A stretch of 64,000 bases of DNA from Paenirhizobium selenitireducens ATCC BAA-1503 (GCF_000518785.1 NZ_JAEG01000002.1:1-64000); one strand, 5' to 3'. Positions 44,061 through 54,496 are shown, counted from the first letter of the stretch. Notes: generated by a model from the letters alone, not told the origin. Numbers and translations: made by a program.

Positions 44061-46613
44061 TCAGGCCTCGACCTTGCCGGACACGGGCCGGGCGCTCTCG
44101 GCATCCCGCTCCTGGAAGGTTTCCGGGCGCAGCTTGAAGGCGATCAGCACCGGCGCGGCGATATAGATCGACGAGAAGGTACCGACGAGAACGCCGAACA
44201 GCATGGCGAGCGTGAAGGACGCGATGACCTCACCGCCGAACAGGTAGAGCGCCAGCAGGGCCAAAAGCGTCGTCGAGCCGGTCAGCACGGTACGCGACAG
44301 CGTCTGGTTGATCGAGGTATCGATCAGCACGTCGAGCGGCATCTTCTTGTAGCGCCTGAGGTTTTCGCGCATTCGGTCATAGACCACGACGGTGTCGTTG
44401 AGCGAATAGCCGATGATCGTCAGGATCGCCGCGATACTGGTGAGGTTGAACTCGATCCCCAGCAGAACGAACAGGCCAAGCGTCAGGATCACGTCGTGCA
44501 GCGTAGCGATGATCGAACCGACCGCGAACTGCCATTCGAAGCGGAACCAGATGTAGACGAGGATGAAGAGCAGCGAGACGGCAACGCCGATCGTCGCGGT
44601 CTGCGTCAACTCGCCGGACACGGCCGGACCGACCACCTCGACTCGGCGGAACTCGTAGGCATCCTCCAGTTCACCGCGCACCAGGGTGATCGCCGACTGC
44701 TCGGCATTCTCGCCGCCCTCCTGCGCCTGGATGCGGATCAGCACGCTCGAAGGATCGCCGAAGCCCTGGGCCTGGACTTCGCCCAGATTGAGCTCGCTCA
44801 AGCGGTCGCGGATCTCGCCGATGTCGGCCGCACCCGAACGGGCCTTGACCTCGATGATCGAGCCGCCCTGAAAGTCGATGCCGAGATTGAGGCCGACGGT
44901 AAAGAACCCGACCATCGAGGCGAGAGCGAGGGCGCCGGCAATGCCGAAGGTGTAGCGTCGAATCGCCATGAAGCGGATGTTCTGCGCGTCGAACATGCCG
45001 GTGCGAATGCCCTTGGGCAGGTGCTTGGGACGGCGCCAGCGGAACCACACGGCCACCAGCCAACGGGTCATGGTGAAGGCGGTGAAGACCGTCGTGATGA
45101 TACCGATGGCGAGCGTCACGGCGAAGCCCTTGACCGGACCAGAACCAAGGAAGAACAGCACGGCCGCCGCGATCAGCGTCGTCAGGTTGGCGTCGACGAT
45201 CGTCGCGAAGGCCTTGTTGAAGCCGATCTCGATCGACTGGACAAGGGATCGGCCGCTCTTCGCCTCCTCGCGTATGCGCTCATAGACGAGAACGTTCGAA
45301 TCGACCGCCATGCCCATGGTGAGCACGATACCGGCGATGCCGGGCAGCGTCAGCGTCGAACCGATCAACGAAAGGACAGCGAGGATCATCACGATGTTGG
45401 CAGTCAGCGCGATGTTCGCCATCACGCCGAAGGAGCCGTAGAAACCCAGCATGAACAACACGACGAAGATGGCGCCGATGCCGCTGGCGAAGATGCCGGC
45501 ATTGATCGAGTCCTGGCCGAGGCCCGGACCGACGGTGCGCTCTTCGACGACGGTGAGCGTCGCGGGCAGCGCGCCGGCGCGCAGCAGCACGGCCAGGTCG
45601 TTTGCACCCTCGACGGAGAAATTGCCGGAGATCTGGCCGGAGCCGCCGATGATCGGCTCGCGAATGACCGGCGCGGAAATGACCTGGTCGTCGAGAACGA
45701 TGGCGAAGGGACGGCCGACATTTTCCTGCGTCGCCTGGGCGAAACGCTGGGCGCCCTTGCTGTCGAAGCGGAAGGTGACGACCGGCTCATTGGTCTGCTG
45801 GTTGAAGCTTGCCTGTGCGTCGACCAGGTTTTCACCCGAGACCAGCGCCCGCTTCTCGACCAGATAAGGTACGGCCGGATCGTCCTGCGAATACAACACC
45901 TCGGCGTTTGCCGGCGGACGGCCGTTGATCGCTTCCGTCACCGGCATGCTCATGTCGACCATGTGGAAGGACAGCTTGGCGGTCTGGTTCAGCAGCGACT
46001 TGAGGCGCTGCGGGTCCTGCAGGCCGGGAACCTGCACGATGATGCGGTCATTGCCCTGACGCTGGATCATCGGTTCGGTGGTGCCCAGTTCGTCGACGCG
46101 GCGGCGCACCACCTCCATCGACTGGGTGAGCGCCGAACCCGCACGGTAGTCGATACCGGCATCCGTCAGGTTGAAGCGCAGCAGCGTGCCGTCTTCCTGC
46201 AGGGTCACTTCCTGGATGGAACCGCCGGTCAGGCCGCCGACGCTCACGGGGGCGGTGAGCGAAGAAAGCGCTTCCTTGGCTGCCTCGACCTTGTCGGCAT
46301 CGGTGATGCGGACCTGAACCTGCTGGCCGACGCCCGAAAGGCCGGTATAGCGGATGCCAGCATCACGCAATGCGGCGCGAATGTCGCCGACGGTCGTTTC
46401 CAGCCGTTCCTTGACGATGTCGGCCTTCTCGATCTTGAGCATGATGTGCGAGCCGCCCTGCAGGTCGAGACCCAGGGTGACCTTCTTGCTCGGCATCCAC
46501 GACGGGAGAGCCTCAAGCTGTTCGTCGCTGAGCAGATTGGGCATGGCCACCAGGACACTCACCAGAACGGTGAACCAGATGAAGAATGTCTTCCAGCGCG
46601 AAAAATACAGCAT
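44061..46613 (-). CDS. secDF: Protein translocase subunit SecDF (fused)
   Basis: 850 residues, SecD and SecF in one chain. It uses proton motive force to pull secreted proteins across the inner membrane with SecYEG. The N terminus is a membrane segment (WKTFFIWFTVLVSVLVAMPN), followed by the SecD signature TLGLDLQGGSHIMLKIE and a large periplasmic P1 domain. Further on, GMAVDSNVLVYERIREE marks SecD TM5. The SecF half starts near residue 540 with LGIDFQGGSIIEVKAR and has GYSLNDTVVVYDRMRENLR. The ATG at 46613 is preferred over the adjacent TTG. Confidence 0.95.
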   Translation of the reverse strand: MLYFSRWKTFFIWFTVLVSVLVAMPNLLSDEQLEALPSWMPSKKVTLGLDLQGGSHIMLKIEKADIVKERLETTVGDIRAALRDAGIRYTGLSGVGQQVQVRITDADKVEAAKEALSSLTAPVSVGGLTGGSIQEVTLQEDGTLLRFNLTDAGIDYRAGSALTQSMEVVRRRVDELGTTEPMIQRQGNDRIIVQVPGLQDPQRLKSLLNQTAKLSFHMVDMSMPVTEAINGRPPANAEVLYSQDDPAVPYLVEKRALVSGENLVDAQASFNQQTNEPVVTFRFDSKGAQRFAQATQENVGRPFAIVLDDQVISAPVIREPIIGGSGQISGNFSVEGANDLAVLLRAGALPATLTVVEERTVGPGLGQDSINAGIFASGIGAIFVVLFMLGFYGSFGVMANIALTANIVMILAVLSLIGSTLTLPGIAGIVLTMGMAVDSNVLVYERIREEAKSGRSLVQSIEIGFNKAFATIVDANLTTLIAAAVLFFLGSGPVKGFAVTLAIGIITTVFTAFTMTRWLVAVWFRWRRPKHLPKGIRTGMFDAQNIRFMAIRRYTFGIAGALALASMVGFFTVGLNLGIDFQGGSIIEVKARSGAADIGEIRDRLSELNLGEVQAQGFGDPSSVLIRIQAQEGGENAEQSAITLVRGELEDAYEFRRVEVVGPAVSGELTQTATIGVAVSLLFILVYIWFRFEWQFAVGSIIATLHDVILTLGLFVLLGIEFNLTSIAAILTIIGYSLNDTVVVYDRMRENLRRYKKMPLDVLIDTSINQTLSRTVLTGSTTLLALLALYLFGGEVIASFTLAMLFGVLVGTFSSIYIAAPVLIAFKLRPETFQERDAESARPVSGKVEA

Positions 46614-46691
46614 CAAACTCTCGAATTCAGATGGTTGCCATCAGAAGAAAAAATGCGACCGGCACCGCCGACCGCACAGTAGGGCATGGTA

Positions 46692-47039
46692 TCAGGCAGC
46701 GGCGTCGGTCTTGACCGGCTCGCCCTTGACGCGGACTTCGGCGATGTAGCTGCGCAGCGCGCGGACCTTGACGCCATCGGCAAGCTCGACTTCGAGTTCG
46801 TTGTCGTCGATGACCTTGCTGACCTTGGCGATGATGCCGCCGCCCATGACGACCTGGTCGCCACGACGGATCGAAGCAAGCGTCTCGGTGCGCTTCTTGA
46901 GCTGCTGGCGCTGCGGACGGATCAGCAGGAAGTACCAGATCAGCATCAGCGGCGCGAAGAGGAAGAGCATCTCGAGGCCTGAACCGAATGCACCACCTGC
47001 GGCGGCGCCGTCCTGGGCGAAGGCTTGCGTAAAGAACAT
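46692..47039 (-). CDS. yajC: Preprotein translocase subunit YajC
   Basis: 115 residues, GGGAG before the ATG. A single membrane helix (LEMLFLFAPLMLIWYFLLI) is followed by the conserved RPQRQQLKKRTETLASIRRG and GGGIIAKVSKVIDDNELEVE. YajC forms a complex with SecDF, whose gene follows on the same strand. Confidence 0.95.
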   Translation of the reverse strand: MFFTQAFAQDGAAAGGAFGSGLEMLFLFAPLMLIWYFLLIRPQRQQLKKRTETLASIRRGDQVVMGGGIIAKVSKVIDDNELEVELADGVKVRALRSYIAEVRVKGEPVKTDAAA

Positions 47040-47243
47040 GGAATAACTCCCTAGACTGCGATGTTTGCGGGCAGCCTCGCCCCCGCTTCAGGTTGCCGGA
47101 ATATAGTGCCGAGACGTTCGAATGCAACACAAACAGCGCCGGCCAGTACCGTTTTACAGCCTCTTACCCTTTCGGCCTGCAAAAGGCCATGCTACCGCCG
47201 GGCAAAATGCCGCGCGTGGCGGCAGCGTGCCGAGGAGGGTCCG

Positions 47244-48116
47244 ATGACTGAAGACGCAAACCAGTTGCTGCTCGCGGAACTGCGTCGCCTGACCGCGGCG
47301 GTGGAACGGCTTGCCGGCCCGCCGCCGGCGGAAAACGACTGGACGGCCGCCGACTGCTTCGTCTGGTCGCCGCTGCGAAGCCATCTCCAGCCGATCAAGA
47401 AACCCAACCGCGTGGCCTTGTCGCTGATCCGCGGCGTCGACCATGTGCGCGACATCCTGCACGAGAACACGCTGCGCTTCGCCGAGGGCTATCCGGCCAA
47501 CAACGTGCTGCTTTGGGGGGCGCGCGGCATGGGCAAGTCGTCACTGGTCAAGGCCGTGCACGCCGACATCCGCGCCCAGACCGGGGTCTCGCTCAAGCTA
47601 GTCGAAGTGCACCGCGAGGACATCGCCACGCTGCCCGCCCTGCTCGACCTGCTCAAGGACACGCCACACCGCATCATCCTGTTCTGCGACGACCTGTCGT
47701 TCGACCACGACGACACGGCCTACAAGTCGCTGAAGGCGGCGCTCGACGGCGGCATCGAGGGACGCCCGGACAATGTGCTGTTCTATGCGACCTCGAACCG
47801 CCGCCACCTCCTGCCGCGCCACATGATGGAGAACGAGCAGTCGACGGCGATCAACCCGTCGGAGGCGGTCGAGGAGAAGGTCTCCCTCTCCGACCGTTTC
47901 GGTCTGTGGCTGGGTTTCCACAAATGCAGCCAGGACGACTACCTGACGATGATCGACGGCTACGCCGCCCATTTCGACCTGCCGCTAGAACGGAGCGACC
48001 TGCACCGCGAGGCGCTCGAATGGGCGACGACCCGCGGCGGACGCTCGGGCCGTGTCGCCTGGCAATATATCCAGGATCTCGCCGGCCGGCTCAGGATCGC
48101 GACGGACCGGGCCTGA
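47244..48116 (+). CDS. AAA ATPase, DUF815 family
   Basis: 290 residues from an ATG with GAGGAGGG upstream. The Walker A motif is LLWGARGMGKSSLVKA, Walker B-like IILFCDDLSF and sensor region YATSNRRHLLPR match DUF815 ATPases. These soluble proteins are widespread in proteobacteria next to yajC/secDF; their function is not established. A shared terminator separates it from the convergent NlpD-like gene. Confidence 0.85.
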   Translation: MTEDANQLLLAELRRLTAAVERLAGPPPAENDWTAADCFVWSPLRSHLQPIKKPNRVALSLIRGVDHVRDILHENTLRFAEGYPANNVLLWGARGMGKSSLVKAVHADIRAQTGVSLKLVEVHREDIATLPALLDLLKDTPHRIILFCDDLSFDHDDTAYKSLKAALDGGIEGRPDNVLFYATSNRRHLLPRHMMENEQSTAINPSEAVEEKVSLSDRFGLWLGFHKCSQDDYLTMIDGYAAHFDLPLERSDLHREALEWATTRGGRSGRVAWQYIQDLAGRLRIATDRA

Positions 48117-48122
48117 AACGGG

Positions 48123-48149
48123 AAAAGGCCCGGGGATACCGGACCTTTT
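48123..48149. terminator. Bidirectional terminator
   Basis: Stem AAAAGGCCCGG/CCGGACCTTTT with one mismatch and a 5-nt loop, between convergent genes; A and T runs allow use from both sides. Confidence 0.8.
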
Positions 48150-48173
48150 CATCGCTTGCCTGGGACGCAATAC

Positions 48174-49709
48174 CTATTCCAGGAAAGTCATCGGGTTGAC
48201 CGGGCTCGCATCCTTGCGGACCTCGAAGTGCAGCATCGGGCGCTTGATGTTGCCGCTCATGCCGGAGGTGGCGAGCTGCTGGCCGCGCTGGACCTTCTGG
48301 CCGCGCTGGACCGACAGCGCGTCGGCATGGCCGTAGACCGTGACGGTACCGTCGTCGTGGCGCACGAGAACCGTATTGCCCAGTTCCTTCAGGCCGTTGC
48401 CGGCATAGATGACCACACCGTTCTCGGCCGCCTTGACCGGCGTGCCTTCCGGAACCGAGATGTCGATACCGTCATTGCGCTTGCCGTCGACATTGGCGCC
48501 GTAGCCGGCGACCACTGCGCCACGAACGGGCCAGCGATACTTGCCGATGCCGGTCGCCTCGGGCGCGGTTTCCTTCGGATCGGCGGATGCCACTTCGCTG
48601 ACGGACTTGGTGGCGACCGGCGCCTTGTAGGCGGCAGGCGCACTTGCGTCGCTGCTTGAGGCCGGGATCGTCGCGGTCTTGAGCGAGTCGGTTGCGGGCG
48701 CTGCTGCGACGGCGCCGCCAGCGGGGATCTTCAGCGACTGGCCGATACGGATGTTGGCCGAGGTCAGGCCGTTGGCGGCCTTCAGCTTGTCGATCGGCGT
48801 GCCGGTCGCCTTGGCGATCTTGTTGAGCGAGTCGCCAGGCTTGACGACGTAGGTTCCGGGAGCTGCCCCCTCGCCGGCGCCGGCCACGGCCTTGCCGGTG
48901 GCGCTCGAAGGGTTGGCCTGCGACTTGTCGCGCGAGGTCGGCACAGTCGGCAGGACGGCAACGTTCTGTTCCGGCGACTGCGGCAGGGTCGGCTTCTTGC
49001 TGCCGTCCGGCAGGACGGAAGCGTCGGCTGCGGCGCGGGCGGCATTGGCCTGACCGCCGAGTGTCGGGATCAGCACCAGCTGGCCGGGCGCCGCATCGCT
49101 TGAATGGGTAAGCCCGTTCGCCTTGAGGATCTCCCTCTCCGGCACCCCATAGCGGGCGGAGAGCGTCGCGATGCTCTCGCCGGGACGAAGCGTCACGCGG
49201 GCCGCATTGGTCTTGCTCCAGGCACCGGTCGACTTGGTCGAGCCGGTGGTCAGCGCATCGCCGGAAGTCGGCGGCGCGAGCATGGCGGTCTGCCTTTCCG
49301 CCGGGGCGGCGGGGAAAGGCTGAGCGAGCGCGGCGGCGCGTTCGGCGGATTTGCTGGAACCGGGCGCCGCCAATTCGGCGCGCTGGACGGCGACCGGCGC
49401 CGCCGCGGCGCGTGCCGCCGAAGCCGGTGCGTAGGACGGCTGGCTCGGATAGGGCTGATTTACCGCTTGCTGGCGGTTCGTGTAGTCCGCCTGGCTCGCC
49501 GACTGCATGCCGCCGACATCGGCGGAGGGCACGGGCGAGGCAACGACATTGCGCCGCGGAATGGACGCCGTCGTCAGATTGTCGGTGGAGAATACGGAAC
49601 TGAACCGCGACGCATCCGAGCTGCAGCCCGTGGCAGCACTGGCAAGCAACATCGCCACAAGGAGACGGGCGACCGGCAGTCTGGTTTTTGGCGATACACT
49701 CATACGCAT
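48174..49709 (-). CDS. NlpD-like LysM/degenerate-M23 lipoprotein
   Basis: 511 residues from the ATG that gives a lipoprotein signal (LLVAMLLASAATGCSSD, lipidation at Cys). Two LysM peptidoglycan-binding segments follow (VTLRPGESIATLSARYGVPE; YVVKPGDSLNKIAKATGTPI). The C-terminal LytM domain starts YRWPVRGAVVAGYG. Zinc ligands are altered: NDGIDIS replaces HxGxD, and PMLHFEVR replaces HLHFE. As in NlpD and EnvC, it is therefore likely an amidase activator at the septum, not a hydrolase. It is placed downstream of surE-pcm, as nlpD is in many bacteria. Confidence 0.85.
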   Translation of the reverse strand: MRMSVSPKTRLPVARLLVAMLLASAATGCSSDASRFSSVFSTDNLTTASIPRRNVVASPVPSADVGGMQSASQADYTNRQQAVNQPYPSQPSYAPASAARAAAAPVAVQRAELAAPGSSKSAERAAALAQPFPAAPAERQTAMLAPPTSGDALTTGSTKSTGAWSKTNAARVTLRPGESIATLSARYGVPEREILKANGLTHSSDAAPGQLVLIPTLGGQANAARAAADASVLPDGSKKPTLPQSPEQNVAVLPTVPTSRDKSQANPSSATGKAVAGAGEGAAPGTYVVKPGDSLNKIAKATGTPIDKLKAANGLTSANIRIGQSLKIPAGGAVAAAPATDSLKTATIPASSSDASAPAAYKAPVATKSVSEVASADPKETAPEATGIGKYRWPVRGAVVAGYGANVDGKRNDGIDISVPEGTPVKAAENGVVIYAGNGLKELGNTVLVRHDDGTVTVYGHADALSVQRGQKVQRGQQLATSGMSGNIKRPMLHFEVRKDASPVNPMTFLE

Positions 49710-49852
49710 AACTCGACCCACATATTACGCAACCTGATGTGGGTATGATTAAAGCGTGTTAGTGTTACTGGCGGGTTAATCGCACCAAATCGCCGTGAAC
49801 TATTTTCGAGAAGTCGCACATTCGAGCACTTCAGCGGGTATCGGAAACGCCC

Positions 49853-50506
49853 TCAGAGATAGGACGCGATCTTCGGCACCAGCGGTAGATAAGGCACTTC
49901 AAAAAGATCCTCGCGGTCGAAACGGCTGCCCGTCTTGGTCAGGCGAACCATCATGCAGGTCTCCTCCCCGGTGATCAGCGGGGCAAGCAGGACGCCGCCG
50001 GAGACGAGTTGCTCGGCGAGGAAGCGCGGCATGGTGGGGAAGGACGCTGTGGCCAGGATGCGATCGAAGGTGCCCTCACCCGTCAGCCCGTGGCTGCCGT
50101 CGGCCTGCCGCAGCACGACATTGCGCAAGGACAGGCTGTCGAGACGGCGCTGGGCAGCAGTGATCAGCGTCTTGTAGCGCTCGATCGACATGACCCGCTC
50201 GGAAAGACGGCCAAGCACGGCGGTCATGAAACCGCTGCCGGTGCCGATTTCCAGCACGCGCTGGCCGGGCTTCACATGCAGGTGGGAGAGCAGCCGCACC
50301 GCGAGATCGGCCCCCTCCATGAAGGCGCCGCATTCGATCGGGATGGACCGGCTGGAATAGGCGTGGTCGGAATATTGCGGCGGCGCGAATAGCGAGCGCG
50401 GCGTCTGCTCGACCGCGGTCAGCAGATCGAGGTCGGAAATCCCTTCCGCCCGGAGCCTGAGCACCAGCGCGGCAAAGCCCTCCTTTTCGACCATACCCGG
50501 TTTCAA
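49853..50506 (-). CDS. pcm: Protein-L-isoaspartate O-methyltransferase
   Basis: 217 residues of the class I SAM methyltransferase fold, repairing isoaspartyl damage in proteins. Motif I is [18 protein letters not shown], with [14 protein letters not shown] and [13 protein letters not shown] following; the active-site region has SIPIECGAF in place of the usual SQP-type segment. The gene overlaps surE by four bases (ATGA), the usual stationary-phase pairing. Confidence 0.9.
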   Translation of the reverse strand: MKPGMVEKEGFAALVLRLRAEGISDLDLLTAVEQTPRSLFAPPQYSDHAYSSRSIPIECGAFMEGADLAVRLLSHLHVKPGQRVLEIGTGSGFMTAVLGRLSERVMSIERYKTLITAAQRRLDSLSLRNVVLRQADGSHGLTGEGTFDRILATASFPTMPRFLAEQLVSGGVLLAPLITGEETCMMVRLTKTGSRFDREDLFEVPYLPLVPKIASYL

Positions 50507-51276
50507 TCGGCCGCTCCGAAACCAAGTGCCCGGGCGATGCTGTCCTGGACGGTGTAGTCGGTCATGTCGAGCTTGAGCGGCGTGACCGAGATCTTGTCTT
50601 CCTTCAGCGCCTGCAGGTCAGTGCCGTTGCGGAACGTGCTGCCGCGATCGCCGAAACGCAGCCAGTAATAGGGGAAACCGCGGCCGTCGGCGCGCTCCTC
50701 GACTTCCAGGCCGAAATCGAGCTTGCCCTGCGAGGTCACCTCGACACCCTTGACCTCGGCCGGCGCGCAGCGCGGGAAGTTGATGTTGAGGAAGGTGCCC
50801 GGCGGAAGATCGATCTCGATCAGCTGCGCCAGGAGCTTGGGCGCCAGCGCTTCGGCGACTTCCCAAGGGATGACCCGGCCGCCGTTGGAATATTCGTAGA
50901 GCTGGCTGAGCGAGATCGAACGGACGCCCTGCAACGTGCCCTCGATGGCGCCGGCGACCGTACCGGAGTAGGTCACGTCGTCTGCGACATTGCCGCCGGC
51001 ATTGATGCCGGACAGGACCAGGTCCGGCTTTTCCGGCAGGATCTCGCGGATCGCCATGATGACGCAGTCGGTCGGCGTGCCGCGCAGCGCATAGCGCTTG
51101 TCGGCGACCTTGCGCAGCCTGAGCGGCTCCGACAGCGTCAGCGAGTGGGCAAGGCCGCTCTGGTCAGTCTCGGGCGCCACGATCCAGACATCATCGGAGA
51201 GCGTACGGGCAACGCGCTCGAGAACCGCAAGGCCCTCGGCGTGGATGCCGTCGTCATTGGTCAGGAGAATGCGCAT
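50503..51276 (-). CDS. surE: 5'-nucleotidase SurE
   Basis: 257 residues beginning [20 protein letters not shown], whose NDDG supplies the metal-binding aspartates. [19 protein letters not shown] and AMEG-type GAIEGTLQG follow as in all SurE. It acts in the cytosol as a survival-associated nucleoside monophosphatase. Fifteen bases separate it from serS, and it overlaps pcm. Confidence 0.95.
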   Translation of the reverse strand: MRILLTNDDGIHAEGLAVLERVARTLSDDVWIVAPETDQSGLAHSLTLSEPLRLRKVADKRYALRGTPTDCVIMAIREILPEKPDLVLSGINAGGNVADDVTYSGTVAGAIEGTLQGVRSISLSQLYEYSNGGRVIPWEVAEALAPKLLAQLIEIDLPPGTFLNINFPRCAPAEVKGVEVTSQGKLDFGLEVEERADGRGFPYYWLRFGDRGSTFRNGTDLQALKEDKISVTPLKLDMTDYTVQDSIARALGFGAAD

Positions 51277-51291
51277 CCGATCCCCCTGCCC

Positions 51292-52575
51292 TCAAGCCGC
51301 TTTTTCGATCTTCTTCAGGCCGCCCATATAGGGCAGCAGAACGTCGGGAACGGTGATCGAGCCGTCCTCGTTCTGGTAATTCTCCATGACGGCGATCAGC
51401 GCCCGGCCGACGGCCGTGCCCGAACCATTCAGCGTGTGGACGAAGGTCGTGCCCTTGCCGTCCTTGCCGCGATAGCGGGCGTTCATGCGCCGGCCCTGGA
51501 AATCGCCGCAGACCGAGCACGAGGAAATCTCGCGATAGGTGTCCTGGCCCGGCAGCCAGACTTCAAGGTCGTAGGTCTTGCGCGAGCCGAAGCCCATGTC
51601 GCCGGTGCAGAGCGTCATGGTGCGGAAATGCAGGCCGAGGCGCTTCAGCACCTCCTCGGCGCAGGCGGTCATGCGCTCATGCTCGTCGATCGCACTTTCG
51701 GCATCGGTGATCGACACGAGTTCGCACTTCCAGAACTGGTGCTGGCGCAGCATGCCGCGGGTGTCGCGGCCGGCGGAACCCGCTTCCGAGCGGAAGGACG
51801 GGGTGAGCGCGGTGAAGCGCAGCGGCAGTTTTTCCTGTTCGAGGATCTCGCCCGAAACCAGGTTGGTGAGCGTCACTTCCGCCGTCGGGATCAGCCAGCG
51901 GCCATCGGTGGTGCGGAACAGGTCCTCGGCGAATTTCGGCAGCTGGCCTGTGCCGTACATGGCCTCGTCCTTCACCATCAGCGGCGAGGACACTTCGGTA
52001 TAGCCGTGCTCGGTGGTATGCAGGTCGAGCATGAACTGGCCGATCGCCCGTTCCAGCCTGGCGAGCGGGCCGGTCAGGACCGTGAAGCGCGAACCGGACA
52101 GCTTGGCGGCGCGCTCGAAGTCCATGTAGCCGAGCGCTTCGCCGAGCTCGTAATGCTCCTTGGCCGCGTGGTTCCAGCCGGGTTTCTGGCCGACGACGCG
52201 CTTCACCACATTGTCGTGCTCGTCCTTGCCGACCGGCACGTCGTCGAGCGGAATGTTGGGGATGCGCGACAGCTGGTCGGTGAGGTCCGCCGATACCTGA
52301 CGCTCTTCCTCTTCCGCTGCCGGCATGAGGTCTTTCAGGTGAGCGATTTCGGCCTTCAGTTTCTCGGCGAGATCCATGTCCTTCTTGCCCATGGCCGCAC
52401 CGATCTCCTTGGAGGCGGCATTGCGGCGCGACTGCATGTCCTGCAGCGACTGGACGACGGAGCGGCGCTTCTCGTCGAGGGCGATCAGGCTTGCGGCCAG
52501 GGGCTCGGCGCCGCGCTTGGCCAGCGCGGCATCAAGGGCTTCGGCATTGTCACGGATCCATTTGATATCAAGCAT
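51292..52575 (-). CDS. serS: Seryl-tRNA synthetase
   Basis: 427 residues of class II. It has the N-terminal coiled-coil arm (residues ~30-105, [20 protein letters not shown]), then motif 2 ([21 protein letters not shown]) and motif 3 ([20 protein letters not shown]). It starts [10 protein letters not shown], the universal serS beginning. The order serS-surE-pcm is conserved in Rhizobiales. Confidence 0.95.
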   Translation of the reverse strand: MLDIKWIRDNAEALDAALAKRGAEPLAASLIALDEKRRSVVQSLQDMQSRRNAASKEIGAAMGKKDMDLAEKLKAEIAHLKDLMPAAEEEERQVSADLTDQLSRIPNIPLDDVPVGKDEHDNVVKRVVGQKPGWNHAAKEHYELGEALGYMDFERAAKLSGSRFTVLTGPLARLERAIGQFMLDLHTTEHGYTEVSSPLMVKDEAMYGTGQLPKFAEDLFRTTDGRWLIPTAEVTLTNLVSGEILEQEKLPLRFTALTPSFRSEAGSAGRDTRGMLRQHQFWKCELVSITDAESAIDEHERMTACAEEVLKRLGLHFRTMTLCTGDMGFGSRKTYDLEVWLPGQDTYREISSCSVCGDFQGRRMNARYRGKDGKGTTFVHTLNGSGTAVGRALIAVMENYQNEDGSITVPDVLLPYMGGLKKIEKAA

Positions 52576-52680
52576 CGTCGTTCCAGGTCATCTCTCGTGA
52601 TCGTCGGATCGGACCTGGCGGGTGCCCTGTCCGGCCCCATGGATGCATGCCCGGGAGTGGAGGAGGACGAACGGCGCAGC

Positions 52681-53499
52681 TTAGGCGCTGTCCTGCTCGC
52701 TCGCCTCGTCCGCGACAACCGAAGTCTCGGCGGCCCGGCGACGCTCCACGAGTCGCGCAGCATAGATGGCTACCTCGTAGAGAAGGATTGTCGGCAAAGC
52801 AAGGCCGATCTGGGAGATCGGATCGGGTGGGGTCAGCACCGCCGCGACGATGAAGGCGACGACGATGAAGTACTTGCGCTTCTCGGCCAGCCATTGGCTT
52901 TCGAGGATGCCGACGCGGGCCAGAAGGGTCGTGATGACGGGCAGCTGGAAGACCAGGCCGAAGGAAAACACCAGCGTCATGATCAGGCTCAGATATTCCG
53001 AAACCTTCGGCATCAGCGAAATGGCCACCTCGCCCTCGCCCGGCGCCTGCTGCATGGCGAGGAAGAACCACATCACCATCGGCGTGAAGAAGAAATAGAC
53101 GAGCGCGCCGCCGAGCAGGAAGAGGATCGGCGAAGCGATCAGGAACGGCAGGAAGGCCGCCCGTTCGTTCTTGTAGAGGCCCGGTGCCACGAACTTGTAG
53201 ATCTGCGCTGCGATCACCGGGAAGGCGATCACCACGGCGCCGAACATGGCCACCTTCACCTGGGTGAAGAAGAACTCCTGCGGCGCGGTATAGATCAGCT
53301 CCGCCTTGGCAAGATCGAGCCCGGCCCACAGGACCGCCCATTTATAGGGAACGACCAGGATGTTGAAGAGCTGCTTGGCGAATGCAAAACAGCCGATGAA
53401 GGCGATGAAGAACGCGCCGATCGCCCAGATCAGGCGGGAGCGCAGTTCGATCAGATGCTCGACGAGCGGCTGTGGCTTGTCTTCGATGTCGCCGCTCAT
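52681..53499 (-). CDS. tatC: Twin-arginine translocase subunit TatC
   Basis: 272 residues with six membrane segments. The conserved start PLVEHLIELRSRLIWAIGAF and the later RVGILESQWLAEKRKYFIV are in place. TatC recognises twin-arginine signal peptides. It overlaps tatB by four bases. A short C-terminal tail is charged. Confidence 0.95.
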   Translation of the reverse strand: MSGDIEDKPQPLVEHLIELRSRLIWAIGAFFIAFIGCFAFAKQLFNILVVPYKWAVLWAGLDLAKAELIYTAPQEFFFTQVKVAMFGAVVIAFPVIAAQIYKFVAPGLYKNERAAFLPFLIASPILFLLGGALVYFFFTPMVMWFFLAMQQAPGEGEVAISLMPKVSEYLSLIMTLVFSFGLVFQLPVITTLLARVGILESQWLAEKRKYFIVVAFIVAAVLTPPDPISQIGLALPTILLYEVAIYAARLVERRRAAETSVVADEASEQDSA

Positions 53500-54146
53500 G
53501 CGGACTCCTCGGTCTTCGGCTTGCGGGGCTTCTTCGGAGCGGCCGGCCTGGCGGTCTCACTCTCCACGGCGACGGGCTTGGAGCGGCCCGACTTCACCGT
53601 CTTGGCGGCGACCGGCGACTTTGCCGGCTTGGGGCTCTCGGCGGCCGAAGCGGCGGCCGCGACAGCCTTGGCCTTGCGGGGCGCAGCCGCCTTGGCGGGC
53701 TTAGCGGCGGGCGCCGGTGCGGGATCCGGCATCGGCTGGGCGAGTTCGCCCGGCACACCGACCAGAGGCGACGGCATTTCGGGGAAGGAAGCGGCGGGTG
53801 CAGGTTCAGTGGACGTAACGCCGGCTGCGGCCTTGGCATCCGCTGTCGTCGCCTTCTGCAGGTCGGCCTTGATCTCGTTGCCCATCTGGCGCAGCGGGTT
53901 GATGGCGTCGCGCAGCGCGTTCTTCGGATTGAGGTTGCGGACATCGTCGACCGACTTGCGCAGGTCGTCGAGTTCCGCCTCGCGCAGCGCCTCGTCGAAC
54001 TGGGCGCGGAATTCACCGGCCGTGCGGCGCAGCCGCGACGTCATCTTGCCGAAAGCGCGGATCATCGGCGGCAGGTCCTTCGGACCGACCACAACGATCA
54101 GGATCACCGCGATGACGAGCAACTCGGTCCAGCCAATATCCAGCAT
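53496..54146 (-). CDS. tatB: Twin-arginine translocase subunit TatB
   Basis: 216 residues: N-terminal helix MLDIGWTELLVIAVILIVVV, the PKDLPP hinge, an amphipathic helix (MIRAFGKMTSRLRRTAGEFR) and a long Ala/Pro/Lys-rich tail (AAPRKAKAVAAAASAAESPK), longer than in E. coli and typical of alphaproteobacteria. It overlaps tatC at its 3' end. Confidence 0.95.
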   Translation of the reverse strand: MLDIGWTELLVIAVILIVVVGPKDLPPMIRAFGKMTSRLRRTAGEFRAQFDEALREAELDDLRKSVDDVRNLNPKNALRDAINPLRQMGNEIKADLQKATTADAKAAAGVTSTEPAPAASFPEMPSPLVGVPGELAQPMPDPAPAPAAKPAKAAAPRKAKAVAAAASAAESPKPAKSPVAAKTVKSGRSKPVAVESETARPAAPKKPRKPKTEESA

Positions 54147-54293
54147 TCAACGGGCTCCTGAAGCCATTTATTCCGGGGACCGCGCATCATGGGCGATACG
54201 CCGCACATCCCCTTGTCCCGAATGGGAGAAGGTCGCCCCGATCCAACGGGGCGCCTGGTATCCCTCAGCGGTCGCGACGCGACCGAGCCAGGG

Positions 54294-54491
54294 TTACTTC
54301 GTTTCGTCGGCCTTGTGATCGACGGACTTGCCGGTGGCCGCCGTGTCGGTCTCGTCGTCGGACATGCCCTTCTTGAAGCTCTTGATGCCCTTTGCGACAT
54401 CACCCATCAGCTCCGGGATCTTGCCGCGGCCGAACAGCAACAGAACGATGGCCAAGACGATCAGCCAGTGCCACATGCTAAAAGAACCCAT
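54294..54491 (-). CDS. tatA: Twin-arginine translocase subunit TatA
   Basis: 65 residues from ATG 54491, with GGAG eight bases upstream; a GTG three codons earlier is less likely. The helix [38 protein letters not shown] amphipathic segment and short acidic tail are standard TatA. It forms the protein-conducting oligomer and lies 147 bp before tatB. Confidence 0.95.
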   Translation of the reverse strand: MGSFSMWHWLIVLAIVLLLFGRGKIPELMGDVAKGIKSFKKGMSDDETDTAATGKSVDHKADETK

Positions 54492-54496
54492 ACCAG

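Noticed and set aside
51145..54318. 1057-codon plus-strand frame across serS, tatC and tatB
   Set aside because: Spans several well-identified genes on the other strand; typical of high-GC antisense frames.
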